Shown one piece after another: positions 8,161 through 17,380 of a stretch of 34,561 nt of DNA. The position numbers and the translations under genes are program-made. The stretch comes from Deferribacteres bacterium. Lineage in GTDB: Bacteria; Nitrospirota; Thermodesulfovibrionia; UBA6902. Each line of letters opens with the position of its first letter. The stretch's first letter is position 1. The stretch covers positions 1 to 34,561 of the forward strand of contig JAADFS010000192.1 of the NCBI GenBank assembly GCA_013152795.1, written 5' to 3'. A model generated the notes under the pieces. The model saw only the letters and a list, made by a program, of their open reading frames with translations. It did no database searches and was not told the DNA's origin.

Positions 8161-10359
8161 TTAGAACATCGGTTCCATCTCAAGCGCCGGATGCCCGACA
8201 CTTGCAAGATATTCCAGAAGCTTTTCAGAATCTTCCGCGATAGTCTCATCCGCAATCTTATCCATTAAATCAGGCACCCCCTCTTCCTCGCACCTCTTTT
8301 TGAAATCCTCGGCGATTCTCTCCTTGAGATTCTTTGTCATCCAGACTATTCTCCTGATTCCGCCGTCTGCATAGAGGAACTTGCGGCTTGTAATGAAATT
8401 CACCCCTATCCCCATAAAACCGGGGTTCTGCGTGCCTCCACCGACTGTACCGGCCAGTGTGGAGAATTTCATTCCAACAGGGGTCATGCCTGTATGGCCT
8501 CTCTGCACGAGCATTACCCCGTTGGCCTCAGGGATAATTGCAACGATACACTCAAAACAGCCGCAGGATGTCATGGGATTATCCATGATTGTGTACAGAT
8601 TGAGCGATTCAACCGCACCCGCGGAATTGGCCTTGAGGTATTCATCAACACCGGCCCACCTGCCTGCCTTGGCGTCCAGCACCTCGCCCTTCTTTATGGG
8701 CTGGTTGCCGCCTGTGGGGTCTATCTCGAAGGCGGCCTTTGTGTCCAGCCAGTTGTAAGCGCCGCACAGACCCAGGCGCTCCGGGCTTATAACGCATACG
8801 TGGGACGGCGCGAACGACTGGCACAGGAGGCAGGAGTAATAGGTATCCACTGATTCGTCCGTGAGGCCGGCAAGCCTGTGGTCCCTTTCCTTGTAGACGG
8901 CCCTTGCCTGTTCCTGGAGTTCGAGGACGTCCTTTTCATCGAAATAAAGTGTGACCTGGACCTTATCGACAATCGCCTTGAACCTGTTGTGTGTCATGGT
9001 GTTGTGTATTATGCCGATATGCTCCAGCGTGATGCCGTCCTTGTACGCCTGTTTGCTGATTCTCATCCATACGATGTCGCGTTGTCCCATGTGCCACAGG
9101 CCCTGTGCTTCGTTTATGTTATGATGGAGCTTTCTCTCGATAATGGCCTCAAAGTCCTTCTGCATCTTCCGGCCTGCAACGTCTATGACAATCCCGAGCG
9201 GCATCTGCCCGCCGGCCTTGTATCTCTCTTCTATATCAGTGCCCACAAGCACTACTTTGCCGTCTTCGATCTCATCCATTTCCCTTGTTCTTACCCATTC
9301 AAATGCAGGTGTGCGGTTGCCGCCGAACTCTATGAACATGTCTTCTTTCCTGATCCTCTCGCCCTCGAATGCAGGGCCGTAGGAGACGGGGATAGGCGGT
9401 TTCTCAACCGTTACCTTAAGCCCTCTGACCTCAAAGGCCCTCTGTACGATCTTGCTGTGGTCGAGTTCTTTTTCGACATGCTCGTAGGTGCATACCCCTG
9501 TCGGGTGGATGACCGGGACATCGGTATCGCATATTGCGGGGTATCCCATATTGATGGCTCCGGCACCCGTGGACCACTTGACGTCGTCAAGCTCGCCCAG
9601 GACAAGGGCGAAAGCAAAGACCCTGTCTTTTGTATATTTCAGATGCGCCTTGTAATCCCCGGGCTTGTTGCCGCCGAAGATCAGGGACGCCCTGATGGAC
9701 CAGTCGAGCGCATAGAGTGTATGTTCTGTTTTCGTGCCGAGAGGGACGATATATGTATCCCAGCCGAGCTCGACATTCTTCCTCAGAAGTTGCCTCGTGA
9801 CGCTGTCGCCTCCCGATTCCCCGGAGAGGAATATGAGGATGTTCTTTTCCTGCAGTTCCCTCACGATTTTCACCGCGGTTTCATCATCAGGGGCCGCGCC
9901 GATGATGGCTGCAAAACCCGGCATCCTGCCGTCAACAAGCTGGATGCCCAGGTTTCTCTGAATGGTGTCCGTGATGAAGCCGTTGTATACATAACCTGTT
10001 TCAGGGTCTGTATCCGGCTCAAGCCCCTCAATATATCTCAGGGCCAGTATGATCTCCTCGCAGAAAAGGGTTGCCATGCCCGAATCCAGGGCCTCTCCGA
10101 GATATGGTTTCCAGAGCTTTTCCTCCGGCTCCTCGTGCAGCATCTCCCTTGCCATTTCCAGGGCAACCTTCATGTCGGCAAGTGTCTTGACAGGGAATGC
10201 CGTCATTGCATACACCAGCGGAAGGTAAAAAGCAGTGTCCGGAAACTCAAACACGAAGTCCTTTCCTTTTTCCGCAATCGCCTTATCAAGCATCTCCTCC
10301 GCCGTCCTGAAGAGACTGTGTGAAGCCCTTATTGCAGCAGAGGCAATTATCTTTGACAT
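8161..10359 (-). CDS. acsB: CO-methylating acetyl-CoA synthase (bacterial full-length form)
   Basis: 732 aa; A-cluster-like CLLCQSFAPSHVCVISPERLGLCGAYNW and SCGCFECI; next to cooS and acsCDE. Confidence 0.97.
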   Translation of the reverse strand: MSKIIASAAIRASHSLFRTAEEMLDKAIAEKGKDFVFEFPDTAFYLPLVYAMTAFPVKTLADMKVALEMAREMLHEEPEEKLWKPYLGEALDSGMATLFCEEIILALRYIEGLEPDTDPETGYVYNGFITDTIQRNLGIQLVDGRMPGFAAIIGAAPDDETAVKIVRELQEKNILIFLSGESGGDSVTRQLLRKNVELGWDTYIVPLGTKTEHTLYALDWSIRASLIFGGNKPGDYKAHLKYTKDRVFAFALVLGELDDVKWSTGAGAINMGYPAICDTDVPVIHPTGVCTYEHVEKELDHSKIVQRAFEVRGLKVTVEKPPIPVSYGPAFEGERIRKEDMFIEFGGNRTPAFEWVRTREMDEIEDGKVVLVGTDIEERYKAGGQMPLGIVIDVAGRKMQKDFEAIIERKLHHNINEAQGLWHMGQRDIVWMRISKQAYKDGITLEHIGIIHNTMTHNRFKAIVDKVQVTLYFDEKDVLELQEQARAVYKERDHRLAGLTDESVDTYYSCLLCQSFAPSHVCVISPERLGLCGAYNWLDTKAAFEIDPTGGNQPIKKGEVLDAKAGRWAGVDEYLKANSAGAVESLNLYTIMDNPMTSCGCFECIVAIIPEANGVMLVQRGHTGMTPVGMKFSTLAGTVGGGTQNPGFMGIGVNFITSRKFLYADGGIRRIVWMTKNLKERIAEDFKKRCEEEGVPDLMDKIADETIAEDSEKLLEYLASVGHPALEMEPMF

Positions 10360-10406
10360 TTCAACCTCCTAAACGGTAATTATATGTACGGTAATAAATC
10401 TCCTGC

Positions 10407-10835
10407 CTAATGGCGCTTCCTGCACTTCCGGCATAAGCCGTAAAACTCGATACTGTTGCCGAGCAATTCAAATCCGTGTGTGAGCTCTTCCGGCACGTCC
10501 AGCTTGAAATCCGTGTGCAGATCGAGAATCTTCTTGCACTTAATGCACAAAATATGGTGGTGTTTGGTGGTGTCCGGGTCATATCTTTTCTTGCCGGAAT
10601 CTATCTTGAGCTCCTTCACGCGTTGTTTGTTTTTCAGCGCCTCAAGCGTGTTGTAAACCGTTGCAAAAGACATTGTGGGATAGTGTTTCAGCACCGCCTT
10701 GTAAATGTCTTCGGCAGACGGATGCGACTTGTTGCCCCTCAGAAAATTCAGTATGGCAAGCCGCTGGGGCGTTAATTTAATCTGAAGTCGTCTGAATTCT
10801 TTCATGGTTTTGATTTTTCTTCTGTCATTCCTCAA
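10407..10835 (-). CDS. Fur/PerR-family transcriptional regulator
   Basis: 142 aa winged-helix (LTPQRLAILNFL...MSFATVYNTLEAL) with HHHILCIKCKKI and LCRKCRKRH. Confidence 0.93.
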   Translation of the reverse strand: MRNDRRKIKTMKEFRRLQIKLTPQRLAILNFLRGNKSHPSAEDIYKAVLKHYPTMSFATVYNTLEALKNKQRVKELKIDSGKKRYDPDTTKHHHILCIKCKKILDLHTDFKLDVPEELTHGFELLGNSIEFYGLCRKCRKRH

Positions 10836-10920
10836 CTTCTCCGGGGGTCGTTTTTCCGGCAGGGATTACCGGTGTGCTCCCGCCTCCGGGAATGACACGT
10901 TCTTAAGTACTCAAATTAGT

Positions 10921-10935
10921 TAATAATAATTATTA
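10921..10935. promoter_or_regulatory. Candidate Fur/PerR-type operator (7-1-7 inverted repeat)
   Basis: TAATAAT-A-ATTATTA is a perfect 7-1-7 inverted repeat about 85 bp upstream of the fur-like start, flanked by two ATTAGTTAATAA direct repeats at 10915-10926 and 10932-10943. Confidence 0.6.
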
Positions 10936-11016
10936 GTTAATAAAACGTCATAATATCTTACAGATGTCCGCCCCCCCTGTCAAACAGGCTGCACATAAAT
11001 AAACCCTCCAGGGGCG

Positions 11017-11038
11017 TAAAAATACCGCCCGCGGGCGG
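11017..11038 (-). terminator. Candidate intrinsic terminator of the acsE-acsD-acsC unit
   Basis: On the minus strand the perfect palindrome CCGCCCGCGGGCGG (11025-11038) is followed by TATTTTTACG, downstream of the acsC stop. Confidence 0.6.
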
Positions 11039-11081
11039 GAGGGAGGGCCTGCAGCGTTCAGGCAACATCAGGCCAGAAAAC

Positions 11082-12422
11082 CTATGCACGGTTTTTCAGA
11101 AAAGTCGGAATGGCGTTCGCCTCCCTCGGGCCGACCGTTATCTTCCATCCCTCGAGCTTGTCCTCGAGCGCGCCGCTGAGGATTGCAACCTGACCCGGCA
11201 GGATAAGCTCCTTGTGGCTGATCTGGTTCTCCACCCCGCTTTCCTTTATGAACTGCGCGATCTTTGCGGCCGTGAACTTACCGGCAGCCCAGGCAGTCAG
11301 AACGGAAAGACCCTCGCAGTCCATTACGGCAAGCCGTGCCGGCACCCGGCTGTTTTCAATCTCACCCGATACAATGAAATAGGTGAGCGAGAAATTCGTT
11401 GTAATCATAAGCGGTGAATCCGGACCCGGCTCTCCGATTTCGTAAATCTTCTGCTCCACCTGCATCGGCACCTGCGGGTCGGTGTAGAGATTCTGCCTCA
11501 GCGTGAAGAGCGCGAGATTCTTCCACTTTTCAATACTGCCGAGTATGACTATTGAGGCGTATTTGGCGATTGCCACAGAGGCAATGGATGCCTCGAAAAG
11601 GGGATCATCCCTCAACACGCTGTTTATCACCGGATATCCGAGCGGTTTGAAGTTCTTCTTAAGCGCAGAACGCCTGATCTGCGTATTGTGCTCTATGATC
11701 TCCCTTGCCGTCTTTGCGCCGGAGTCAAGTACGATATCCTCCACGCCGAGCCCCTTGATCTTTTCAGTGAGCACCGAGAGGGCCTCCGGACCCTGCGCGC
11801 ATGCAACAAGGGGAACACCGTGAGCCTTTGCAACAGCGGCCATGGCTTCGGCGTTTCCGTCATCAGCTCCGTAGATCAGCGGCTTTCTCTCTGCAACGGC
11901 CTTTACGGCGGCCTCGGCCGCAGCGACATCCTTGCAGTTCAGTATGATGGCCGCCTCCGGCGCCTTCTCCGCCACAAGCCTTACGGCAGCCTCATATCTG
12001 GCGGCGTCGCCCGAAGCATATTCCACGGATATGGCATCAACCCTCAGTTTCTGCCCCACCCGGTCGATTTCGGAAGAGGCCACTTCGGATGCCTTTTCCG
12101 CAAGTTCGCCGTCGCTTAAGCTGTCTTTAACATTAAGCGCCAGGGCACAGGGATTGATGAACTTCTTCTCATGCCTGAACAGAACGGTCTCTCCGCCCAG
12201 CTTTACAGCCTTTTCCCCGGTGCCGAGCTCGAATGACCTTATGGGCGGCGCCGACGCCTCGCCGAGGGTTTTCTTTGCCTCCTCCGACACATCAGGACAC
12301 GCTGAAAGCTCCACGCCTCCCTGCGCGAGTTTCATTGCAAAGGCCAGACATGTGGGAAATCCGCATTTCTTGCAGTTTGTCTTCGGAAGAAGCTTAAATA
12401 TCTGAATTCCGGTTAATGCCAT
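11082..12422 (-). CDS. acsC: Corrinoid/iron-sulfur protein large subunit
   Basis: 446 aa; N-terminal CKKCGFPTCLAFAMKLAQGG...C Fe-S motif and TIM-barrel/corrinoid region; next to acsD. Confidence 0.95.
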   Translation of the reverse strand: MALTGIQIFKLLPKTNCKKCGFPTCLAFAMKLAQGGVELSACPDVSEEAKKTLGEASAPPIRSFELGTGEKAVKLGGETVLFRHEKKFINPCALALNVKDSLSDGELAEKASEVASSEIDRVGQKLRVDAISVEYASGDAARYEAAVRLVAEKAPEAAIILNCKDVAAAEAAVKAVAERKPLIYGADDGNAEAMAAVAKAHGVPLVACAQGPEALSVLTEKIKGLGVEDIVLDSGAKTAREIIEHNTQIRRSALKKNFKPLGYPVINSVLRDDPLFEASIASVAIAKYASIVILGSIEKWKNLALFTLRQNLYTDPQVPMQVEQKIYEIGEPGPDSPLMITTNFSLTYFIVSGEIENSRVPARLAVMDCEGLSVLTAWAAGKFTAAKIAQFIKESGVENQISHKELILPGQVAILSGALEDKLEGWKITVGPREANAIPTFLKNRA

Positions 12423-12442
12423 TGTTTACCTCCATATTTTGC

Positions 12443-13384
12443 TCAAACCAGTTCACCGATGGTCTTTTCAACGGTCTCTATCGCCGCAGGATGCCTCATG
12501 ATAAGGAGGTTTGTCCCGGCCAGAAGCATCGCCGTTGCGGTAATCGCCTCCCAGGCAATGCCCCTCTCACGGAGCGCCCCCCATTCAGGAACATCCGCTT
12601 CCGGGGCAACGGTCTCCTTTATCTTCCAGACATACATGCCGACATCCCCGAGTATCGGAGGCTGCATGGTCGGATCATTCTGGGCAAGCGCGGCAAGCCG
12701 TATCCTCTCCATCACTGAATAGGTATACTCCAGGCCGTACCCGAGCGCAGAGCACATCGGGTCTGTAATGAGCTTTTCTTTGCTGAAACCCATCTGGGTT
12801 ATCAGGATGTTCAACTGTTTTGCAAGATTGATGTCAAGCTCCGACATTGCTATCAGTTTATGATTATGCGCGAGGGCCGCGGCCACTATGGTTTTGTAAT
12901 TGCCCTCCTGGGCCTTTCCGATTATGCAGTTGTACCCGCTTGCAGCCTCGGCTGCGGCAACCAGCACCGTGGAGTCCTTTTCAATGTGGTTGGAGCCGAG
13001 TATGACAAGGGGCACATCAACAGCCGCCAGCACATCCTTGACGGTCTTGGCGGCATCCTCGGCAGACCTGTCGTCCCTGTCTGGATGGGTGCTCAGAAGC
13101 CTGAGCGCAATGGCCTTTGCATTCAGGACATCCTGGCAGTGTTTGGCCCATGCAACAGGATCGCCGCTTACATCCTTGTATGCCTCTTTTACTGTATCCG
13201 GCCAGTCATCGGGCGGACAGTCCTGAATCTCATAGGCAATCACGGGCTTGTTGGGCTGTTGTCCTTCAAAGGACAGGAACGGAAGGGTGTTTTCACCGCC
13301 TACTGTAACCGCCCTGTCGTCTTTGCCGAAATCAAAGCTTAGGACTTTACCGGTATATGACTCCTTAGGAATAACGTAAGACAT
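12443..13384 (-). CDS. acsD: Corrinoid/iron-sulfur protein small subunit
   Basis: 313 aa; DPVAWAKHCQDVLNAKAIALRL, LEYTYSVMERIRLAAL; CdhD/AcsD-like. Confidence 0.94.
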   Translation of the reverse strand: MSYVIPKESYTGKVLSFDFGKDDRAVTVGGENTLPFLSFEGQQPNKPVIAYEIQDCPPDDWPDTVKEAYKDVSGDPVAWAKHCQDVLNAKAIALRLLSTHPDRDDRSAEDAAKTVKDVLAAVDVPLVILGSNHIEKDSTVLVAAAEAASGYNCIIGKAQEGNYKTIVAAALAHNHKLIAMSELDINLAKQLNILITQMGFSKEKLITDPMCSALGYGLEYTYSVMERIRLAALAQNDPTMQPPILGDVGMYVWKIKETVAPEADVPEWGALRERGIAWEAITATAMLLAGTNLLIMRHPAAIETVEKTIGELV

Positions 13385-13442
13385 ATTGACCTCCGTAAAA
13401 AGATTTGCTCAGGAAACAGACGCTGCTGCATTGAGCCTTTCA

Positions 13443-14231
13443 TTACATCTCCAGGTACGAGTGCGCATAAAGTGTATTTCCGAGAAAGATGTCCGTTGTC
13501 TTGAGCACATCCATAAGATCTTTGTCAAGAGGGTTCATGATCGCCGCTGAAAGACCCTCGTACATAAGCAGTGTCAGGTATACCCTGTCTATCAGGCTTC
13601 TCATCTCCTTCGGCACGCCGTTTGATACATTACTCAGCCCCACAACCGTTTTCATCGGGGGGTCATTCAGTTCCTGGAACATCTTCACGGCCTTGATGGC
13701 ATGGATGGCCTGATCCTGCATTGTGCAGACCTGGAGAATCAGCGGATCAAGGAAAAGATCTTCCATCGGCACGCCGTATTCAGCGGCCCTGGCCATAATC
13801 TCGGCGGCTATCCCGCATCTTTCCTCCGCGTCGGCAGGCAGGCTGCCCTTTCCGAGGGTCAGGGCGATACACTGCGCATTGTGTTTCGCCGCCATCTCGA
13901 GCATGACAAACCTGTCCGGCTCATTTGACGTGGAGTTGATAAGGGGCCTTCCCCATTCATTGTTATGCACCTGCAGGCCCGCCTCAAGCGCGGCCGCATT
14001 GGTGGTATCCAGGCACAGGGGGGCCTGCACCACCTGCTGTATGCTCTCGACCATCCACTTCATGAGGTCTTCGCCGTTTTCCTCGGCAGGACCTATATTT
14101 ACGTCTATGAAGTGTGCGCCTGCCTTCCACTGGGCTGCGGCAAGCTCCTGGATGGGTTTGGGGTCGCGGGCATTCATCGCCTCCCTGACCTTTTTCGCTA
14201 TAACGCTGATTTTTTCACCTATAATTATCAT
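13443..14231 (-). CDS. acsE: Methyltetrahydrofolate:corrinoid/iron-sulfur protein methyltransferase
   Basis: 262 aa pterin-binding barrel: GAHFIDVNIGPAEENGED, LCLDTTNAAALEAGL, LINSTSNEPDR, VVGLSNVSNG. Confidence 0.94.
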   Translation of the reverse strand: MIIIGEKISVIAKKVREAMNARDPKPIQELAAAQWKAGAHFIDVNIGPAEENGEDLMKWMVESIQQVVQAPLCLDTTNAAALEAGLQVHNNEWGRPLINSTSNEPDRFVMLEMAAKHNAQCIALTLGKGSLPADAEERCGIAAEIMARAAEYGVPMEDLFLDPLILQVCTMQDQAIHAIKAVKMFQELNDPPMKTVVGLSNVSNGVPKEMRSLIDRVYLTLLMYEGLSAAIMNPLDKDLMDVLKTTDIFLGNTLYAHSYLEM

Positions 14232-14408
14232 TCTTCCGTTCTCCTTAATTGGGTTTTAAATCCTGCAGTTGAGAACTGACAACCTGAAGCAAAGTTGTGA
14301 ATTATAACATAAGTGGGAAGGAAAATATGTGCAATTATTTGGTAATAAGAATTTTAAATAAGAAGTCAGGGGCGGCACGGCGGTGCCGTTACGGGGGGCG
14401 CAGCGGAG

Positions 14409-15605
14409 TTGAAGTTTTCCGCCGGTATCAGACATAATATTGCCATGAATCCCACGTTCAGGAAGGTCTATTCGGAAATCCAGGGCGGAATGAAGCTCTC
14501 CAAGTGCCGGAAATGCGGCTGCATGAGGGGAACGCTGGAGAATCTCAGGGCATCCCTGCCCTTGCTGAAAATCAAGGATGCAAAGGAACTTCTCCGGCAT
14601 GTGAATGAATGGCTCGGGCAGCTTGAACCGCTCGAATACCCGTGTTTCGGGTGCAAATACTGCATTCCGCCGGAGGCCATGACCAGGCTCACTGCAAAAT
14701 ACCCGGCCCTTGCATCAGCCAGTCTGTCAGGCTGCGGGATGACGGTGAATAATGATTCCTGGCCGCCTGTGGAAGGCGAGTATACTGTGCTGGACGCATC
14801 AGCTCCGGTGGCCGTCTCCACCCTCTCAAGCGTCAAACTCGAGGAAAAGCTGGCCAGGCTCAGGCCCGAAGGTCTCTGCATAGTCGGCAAGACAGAGACG
14901 GAAAACATCGGAATCGACAAAATAGTGAAAAACGTCACTTCCAATCCCGCCATCACCTCCCTGATCCTGGCGGGAAAAGACACCGAGGGGCACCAGAGCG
15001 GGAAAACTCTCCTGGCACTTTGGGAAAACGGGGTGGACGAAAACATGCGCGTGATCGGTTCAAACGGCAGGCGTCCCATACTCAAGAATGTAACCCGCTC
15101 GGATGTGGAAAAATTCAGAAAACAGATACACATAGAAGACCAGATAGGCTGTGAAAACACCCGGACGTTAGCCAGGAAAATCCGGGAAATGTCCCGGAAG
15201 GCCGCTGCAGCGGCGGGTGCTTCCTCTTGCGGATGCCACGGTGACTGCGGCACACCGGCTGTTGCCGTATCAATGCCCTCCCTGTCCGTTGCAAAGGTCG
15301 GTTCTTCAGAAGTTCCCGTGATTACGGCGAAAAAACACAGAAAATCAGCGGTCAGGCTTGACAGCGCGGGGTATTTCGTGATCCTGCCGTCTGAGAAGGA
15401 TAAATCCATCCTGGTGGAGCACTATTCCTATGACAATAAGCTGCTCAGGAAGATCAAAGGCAAAAACAGCCGGGATATTTATTTTACGATTATCAATAAT
15501 AAATGGGTTACAGAGTTAAGCCATGCGGCATACCTGGGGAAAGAACTCGCAAGGGCTGAATTATCCATCAGGGAAGGATTCAAATTTGTTCAGGACGGGG
15601 CATAG
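14409..15605 (+). CDS. MtrA-like corrinoid-domain protein with Cys-rich N-terminal segment and DUF4346-like C-terminus
   Basis: 398 aa from TTG 14409 (ATG at 14445 possible). [14 protein letters not shown]...[65 protein letters not shown] resembles the MtrA core; LDSAGYFVI...[18 protein letters not shown]...[16 protein letters not shown] resembles DUF4346. Confidence 0.85.
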   Translation: MKFSAGIRHNIAMNPTFRKVYSEIQGGMKLSKCRKCGCMRGTLENLRASLPLLKIKDAKELLRHVNEWLGQLEPLEYPCFGCKYCIPPEAMTRLTAKYPALASASLSGCGMTVNNDSWPPVEGEYTVLDASAPVAVSTLSSVKLEEKLARLRPEGLCIVGKTETENIGIDKIVKNVTSNPAITSLILAGKDTEGHQSGKTLLALWENGVDENMRVIGSNGRRPILKNVTRSDVEKFRKQIHIEDQIGCENTRTLARKIREMSRKAAAAAGASSCGCHGDCGTPAVAVSMPSLSVAKVGSSEVPVITAKKHRKSAVRLDSAGYFVILPSEKDKSILVEHYSYDNKLLRKIKGKNSRDIYFTIINNKWVTELSHAAYLGKELARAELSIREGFKFVQDGA

Positions 15606-16363
15606 TGGGAAAGGTAACGGCAGTAGCCAACCAGAAGGGGGGCGTTGGAAAGACTACTTCGGCGATTAATCTGGGCGCATCCCTTGCAGGTGAGGGGAAG
15701 CGTGTCCTGCTCATTGATTCCGACCCCCAGGGCAACTCAACAAGCGGCCTCGGCATTGACAAGGAAAACATCAACGGCAGTCTCTATGACCTGTACACCG
15801 GCGCGAAACGCATAGAAAGGATCATCCGCCGGACAGACGTGGAGCGTCTTGAGATCATATCATCGAATATCGAGCTTATAGGCGCCGAGCTTGAGCTTTC
15901 CTCAAGAGAGGGCAGGGAGACGATTCTGAGGCGCGCCCTTGAGCCGGTCAAATACCGGTATGATTACATCTTTATCGACTGCCCGCCTTCGCTGAGCCTG
16001 CTGACACTGAATGCCCTTGTTGCAGCGGACGGCCTCCTCATTCCCATGCAGTGTGAATATTATGCGCTTGAAGGGATCAGCATGCTTCTGAGAACCTTCA
16101 ATATGGTGAAAAGCTCGCTGAATCCCTCCCTTGAGATAGAAGGGATACTGATCACAATGTTTGACGGGAGGATCACCCTCGCCAACCAGGTGACGGATGA
16201 GTTGAGGAGGCATTTCGGCGACAAGGTCTACAGGACGATCATCCCCAGGAATGTCACCCTTGCCGAGGCCCCGAGCCACGGCAAACCGGTTATAATGTAT
16301 GATATACACTCAAAAGGCGCCCGGAGTTACCTGGAGCTTGCAAAGGAGATAATAGGTCAATGA
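15605..16363 (+). CDS. parA: Chromosome-partitioning ATPase ParA/Soj
   Basis: GTG start overlaps the preceding TAG by 1 nt. [50 protein letters not shown]. Confidence 0.96.
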   Translation: MGKVTAVANQKGGVGKTTSAINLGASLAGEGKRVLLIDSDPQGNSTSGLGIDKENINGSLYDLYTGAKRIERIIRRTDVERLEIISSNIELIGAELELSSREGRETILRRALEPVKYRYDYIFIDCPPSLSLLTLNALVAADGLLIPMQCEYYALEGISMLLRTFNMVKSSLNPSLEIEGILITMFDGRITLANQVTDELRRHFGDKVYRTIIPRNVTLAEAPSHGKPVIMYDIHSKGARSYLELAKEIIGQ

Positions 16364-17196
16364 AGCCCGCACTCGGAAAAGGCCTCTCCGCCCTGATCCC
16401 CGGGACAGGAAAAGGGAAGGCAAAGGAGATACTGGAAATAGACCCGGCGAATATCGTGCCCAACAAATACCAGCCGAGGAGGATATTCAGGGACGAGACC
16501 CTGAATGAACTCGTGGCCTCGATAAAGGAAAAGGGCGTGATCCAGCCTGTAATCGTGAGAAAGACGGACGGCGGCTCATACCAGTTGATTGCAGGCGAGC
16601 GGAGGTGGAGGGCCGCCAGGATGGCGGGGCTGTCCGGTATTCCGGCCATTGTCAAGGAAGCCGCCCCTTCCGAGGTGCTTGAACTCGCACTGATAGAAAA
16701 CATCCAGAGGGAGGACCTCAACCCCCTTGAGGCCGCAGAGGCCTTTCAGAGGCTGATAGACGATTTCAACCTCACCCATGACGACCTGTCCGCAAGGGTC
16801 GGCAAAGACAGGGCCACAGTGACCAATTACCTGAGGATACTGAAACTGCCTGCCGAGATCAAGCAGTGGATCGCCGAAGGCTCCCTGAGCATAGGCCATG
16901 CCAAGGCACTGCTGCGCGTTGACAACCGGCGACTTCAGATCAGCATGGCAAAGAGGATCATACGTGACGGCCTGAGCGTAAGGCAGGCCGAGGCATTAAG
17001 CAAAAAAAGCGCTGTTGTCTCACGGCCCAAACCAGCGGCCAGGGACCCGCAGATTGCCTCCCTTGAGGAAAAGCTCGTGCAGAGCCTCGGTACAAAAGTC
17101 CGCCTGATCCACAAATCGAACAAAAAGGGAAAGATAGAGATAGAGTACTATTCCCTTGAGGAGCTCGACAGGCTCCTTGAAATCCTCATAAACTGA
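16360..17196 (+). CDS. parB: Chromosome-partitioning protein ParB/Spo0J
   Basis: ATGA overlap with par[63 protein letters not shown]-terminal [20 protein letters not shown]. Confidence 0.96.
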   Translation: MKPALGKGLSALIPGTGKGKAKEILEIDPANIVPNKYQPRRIFRDETLNELVASIKEKGVIQPVIVRKTDGGSYQLIAGERRWRAARMAGLSGIPAIVKEAAPSEVLELALIENIQREDLNPLEAAEAFQRLIDDFNLTHDDLSARVGKDRATVTNYLRILKLPAEIKQWIAEGSLSIGHAKALLRVDNRRLQISMAKRIIRDGLSVRQAEALSKKSAVVSRPKPAARDPQIASLEEKLVQSLGTKVRLIHKSNKKGKIEIEYYSLEELDRLLEILIN

Positions 17197-17380
17197 AGCC
17201 TCTTTTCTACCCAAAAGAGAGTTGCATCAGCCCCGATTGTGTGTTAACATTTTTATACACACAGAAAGCAATTTCCCATTACTATACCTTGACTAAACCC
17301 CGTTGGAATGCTCTGCCGGACTTTCTGACGGGTAATTTATTTTATTACGTGTAATAAAAATTACACGGGGGGAGGCTGTT

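Noticed and set aside
8878-10323. 481-aa plus-strand ORF antisense to acsB
   Set aside because: Opposes a confidently assigned AcsB coding region; no recognisable motifs. Long antisense ORFs are a codon-bias shadow.
14232-14408. Cobalamin riboswitch in the divergent spacer between acsE and the MtrA-like gene
   Set aside because: No recognisable B12-box-like consensus by eye; a covariance-model search would be needed.
14468-15409. 313-aa minus-strand ORF opposite the MtrA-like gene
   Set aside because: Ser/Phe-rich translation typical of antisense; the plus-strand frame carries the domain evidence.
15605-16363. ParA considered as a CooC/AcsF nickel-insertion ATPase
   Set aside because: Sequence matches canonical Soj/ParA with an adjacent canonical ParB; no Cys-based metal motif seen.
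17200-17219. CTCTTTT-CTACCC-AAAAGAG hairpin after parB
   Set aside because: Short and AT-rich without a U tract; too weak to call a terminator.
15605-17380. parS site (TGTTTCACGTGAAACA) near parAB
   Set aside because: By eye I found no full or near match in the window; only isolated GTGAAAC half-sites such as near 30513, insufficient to call.
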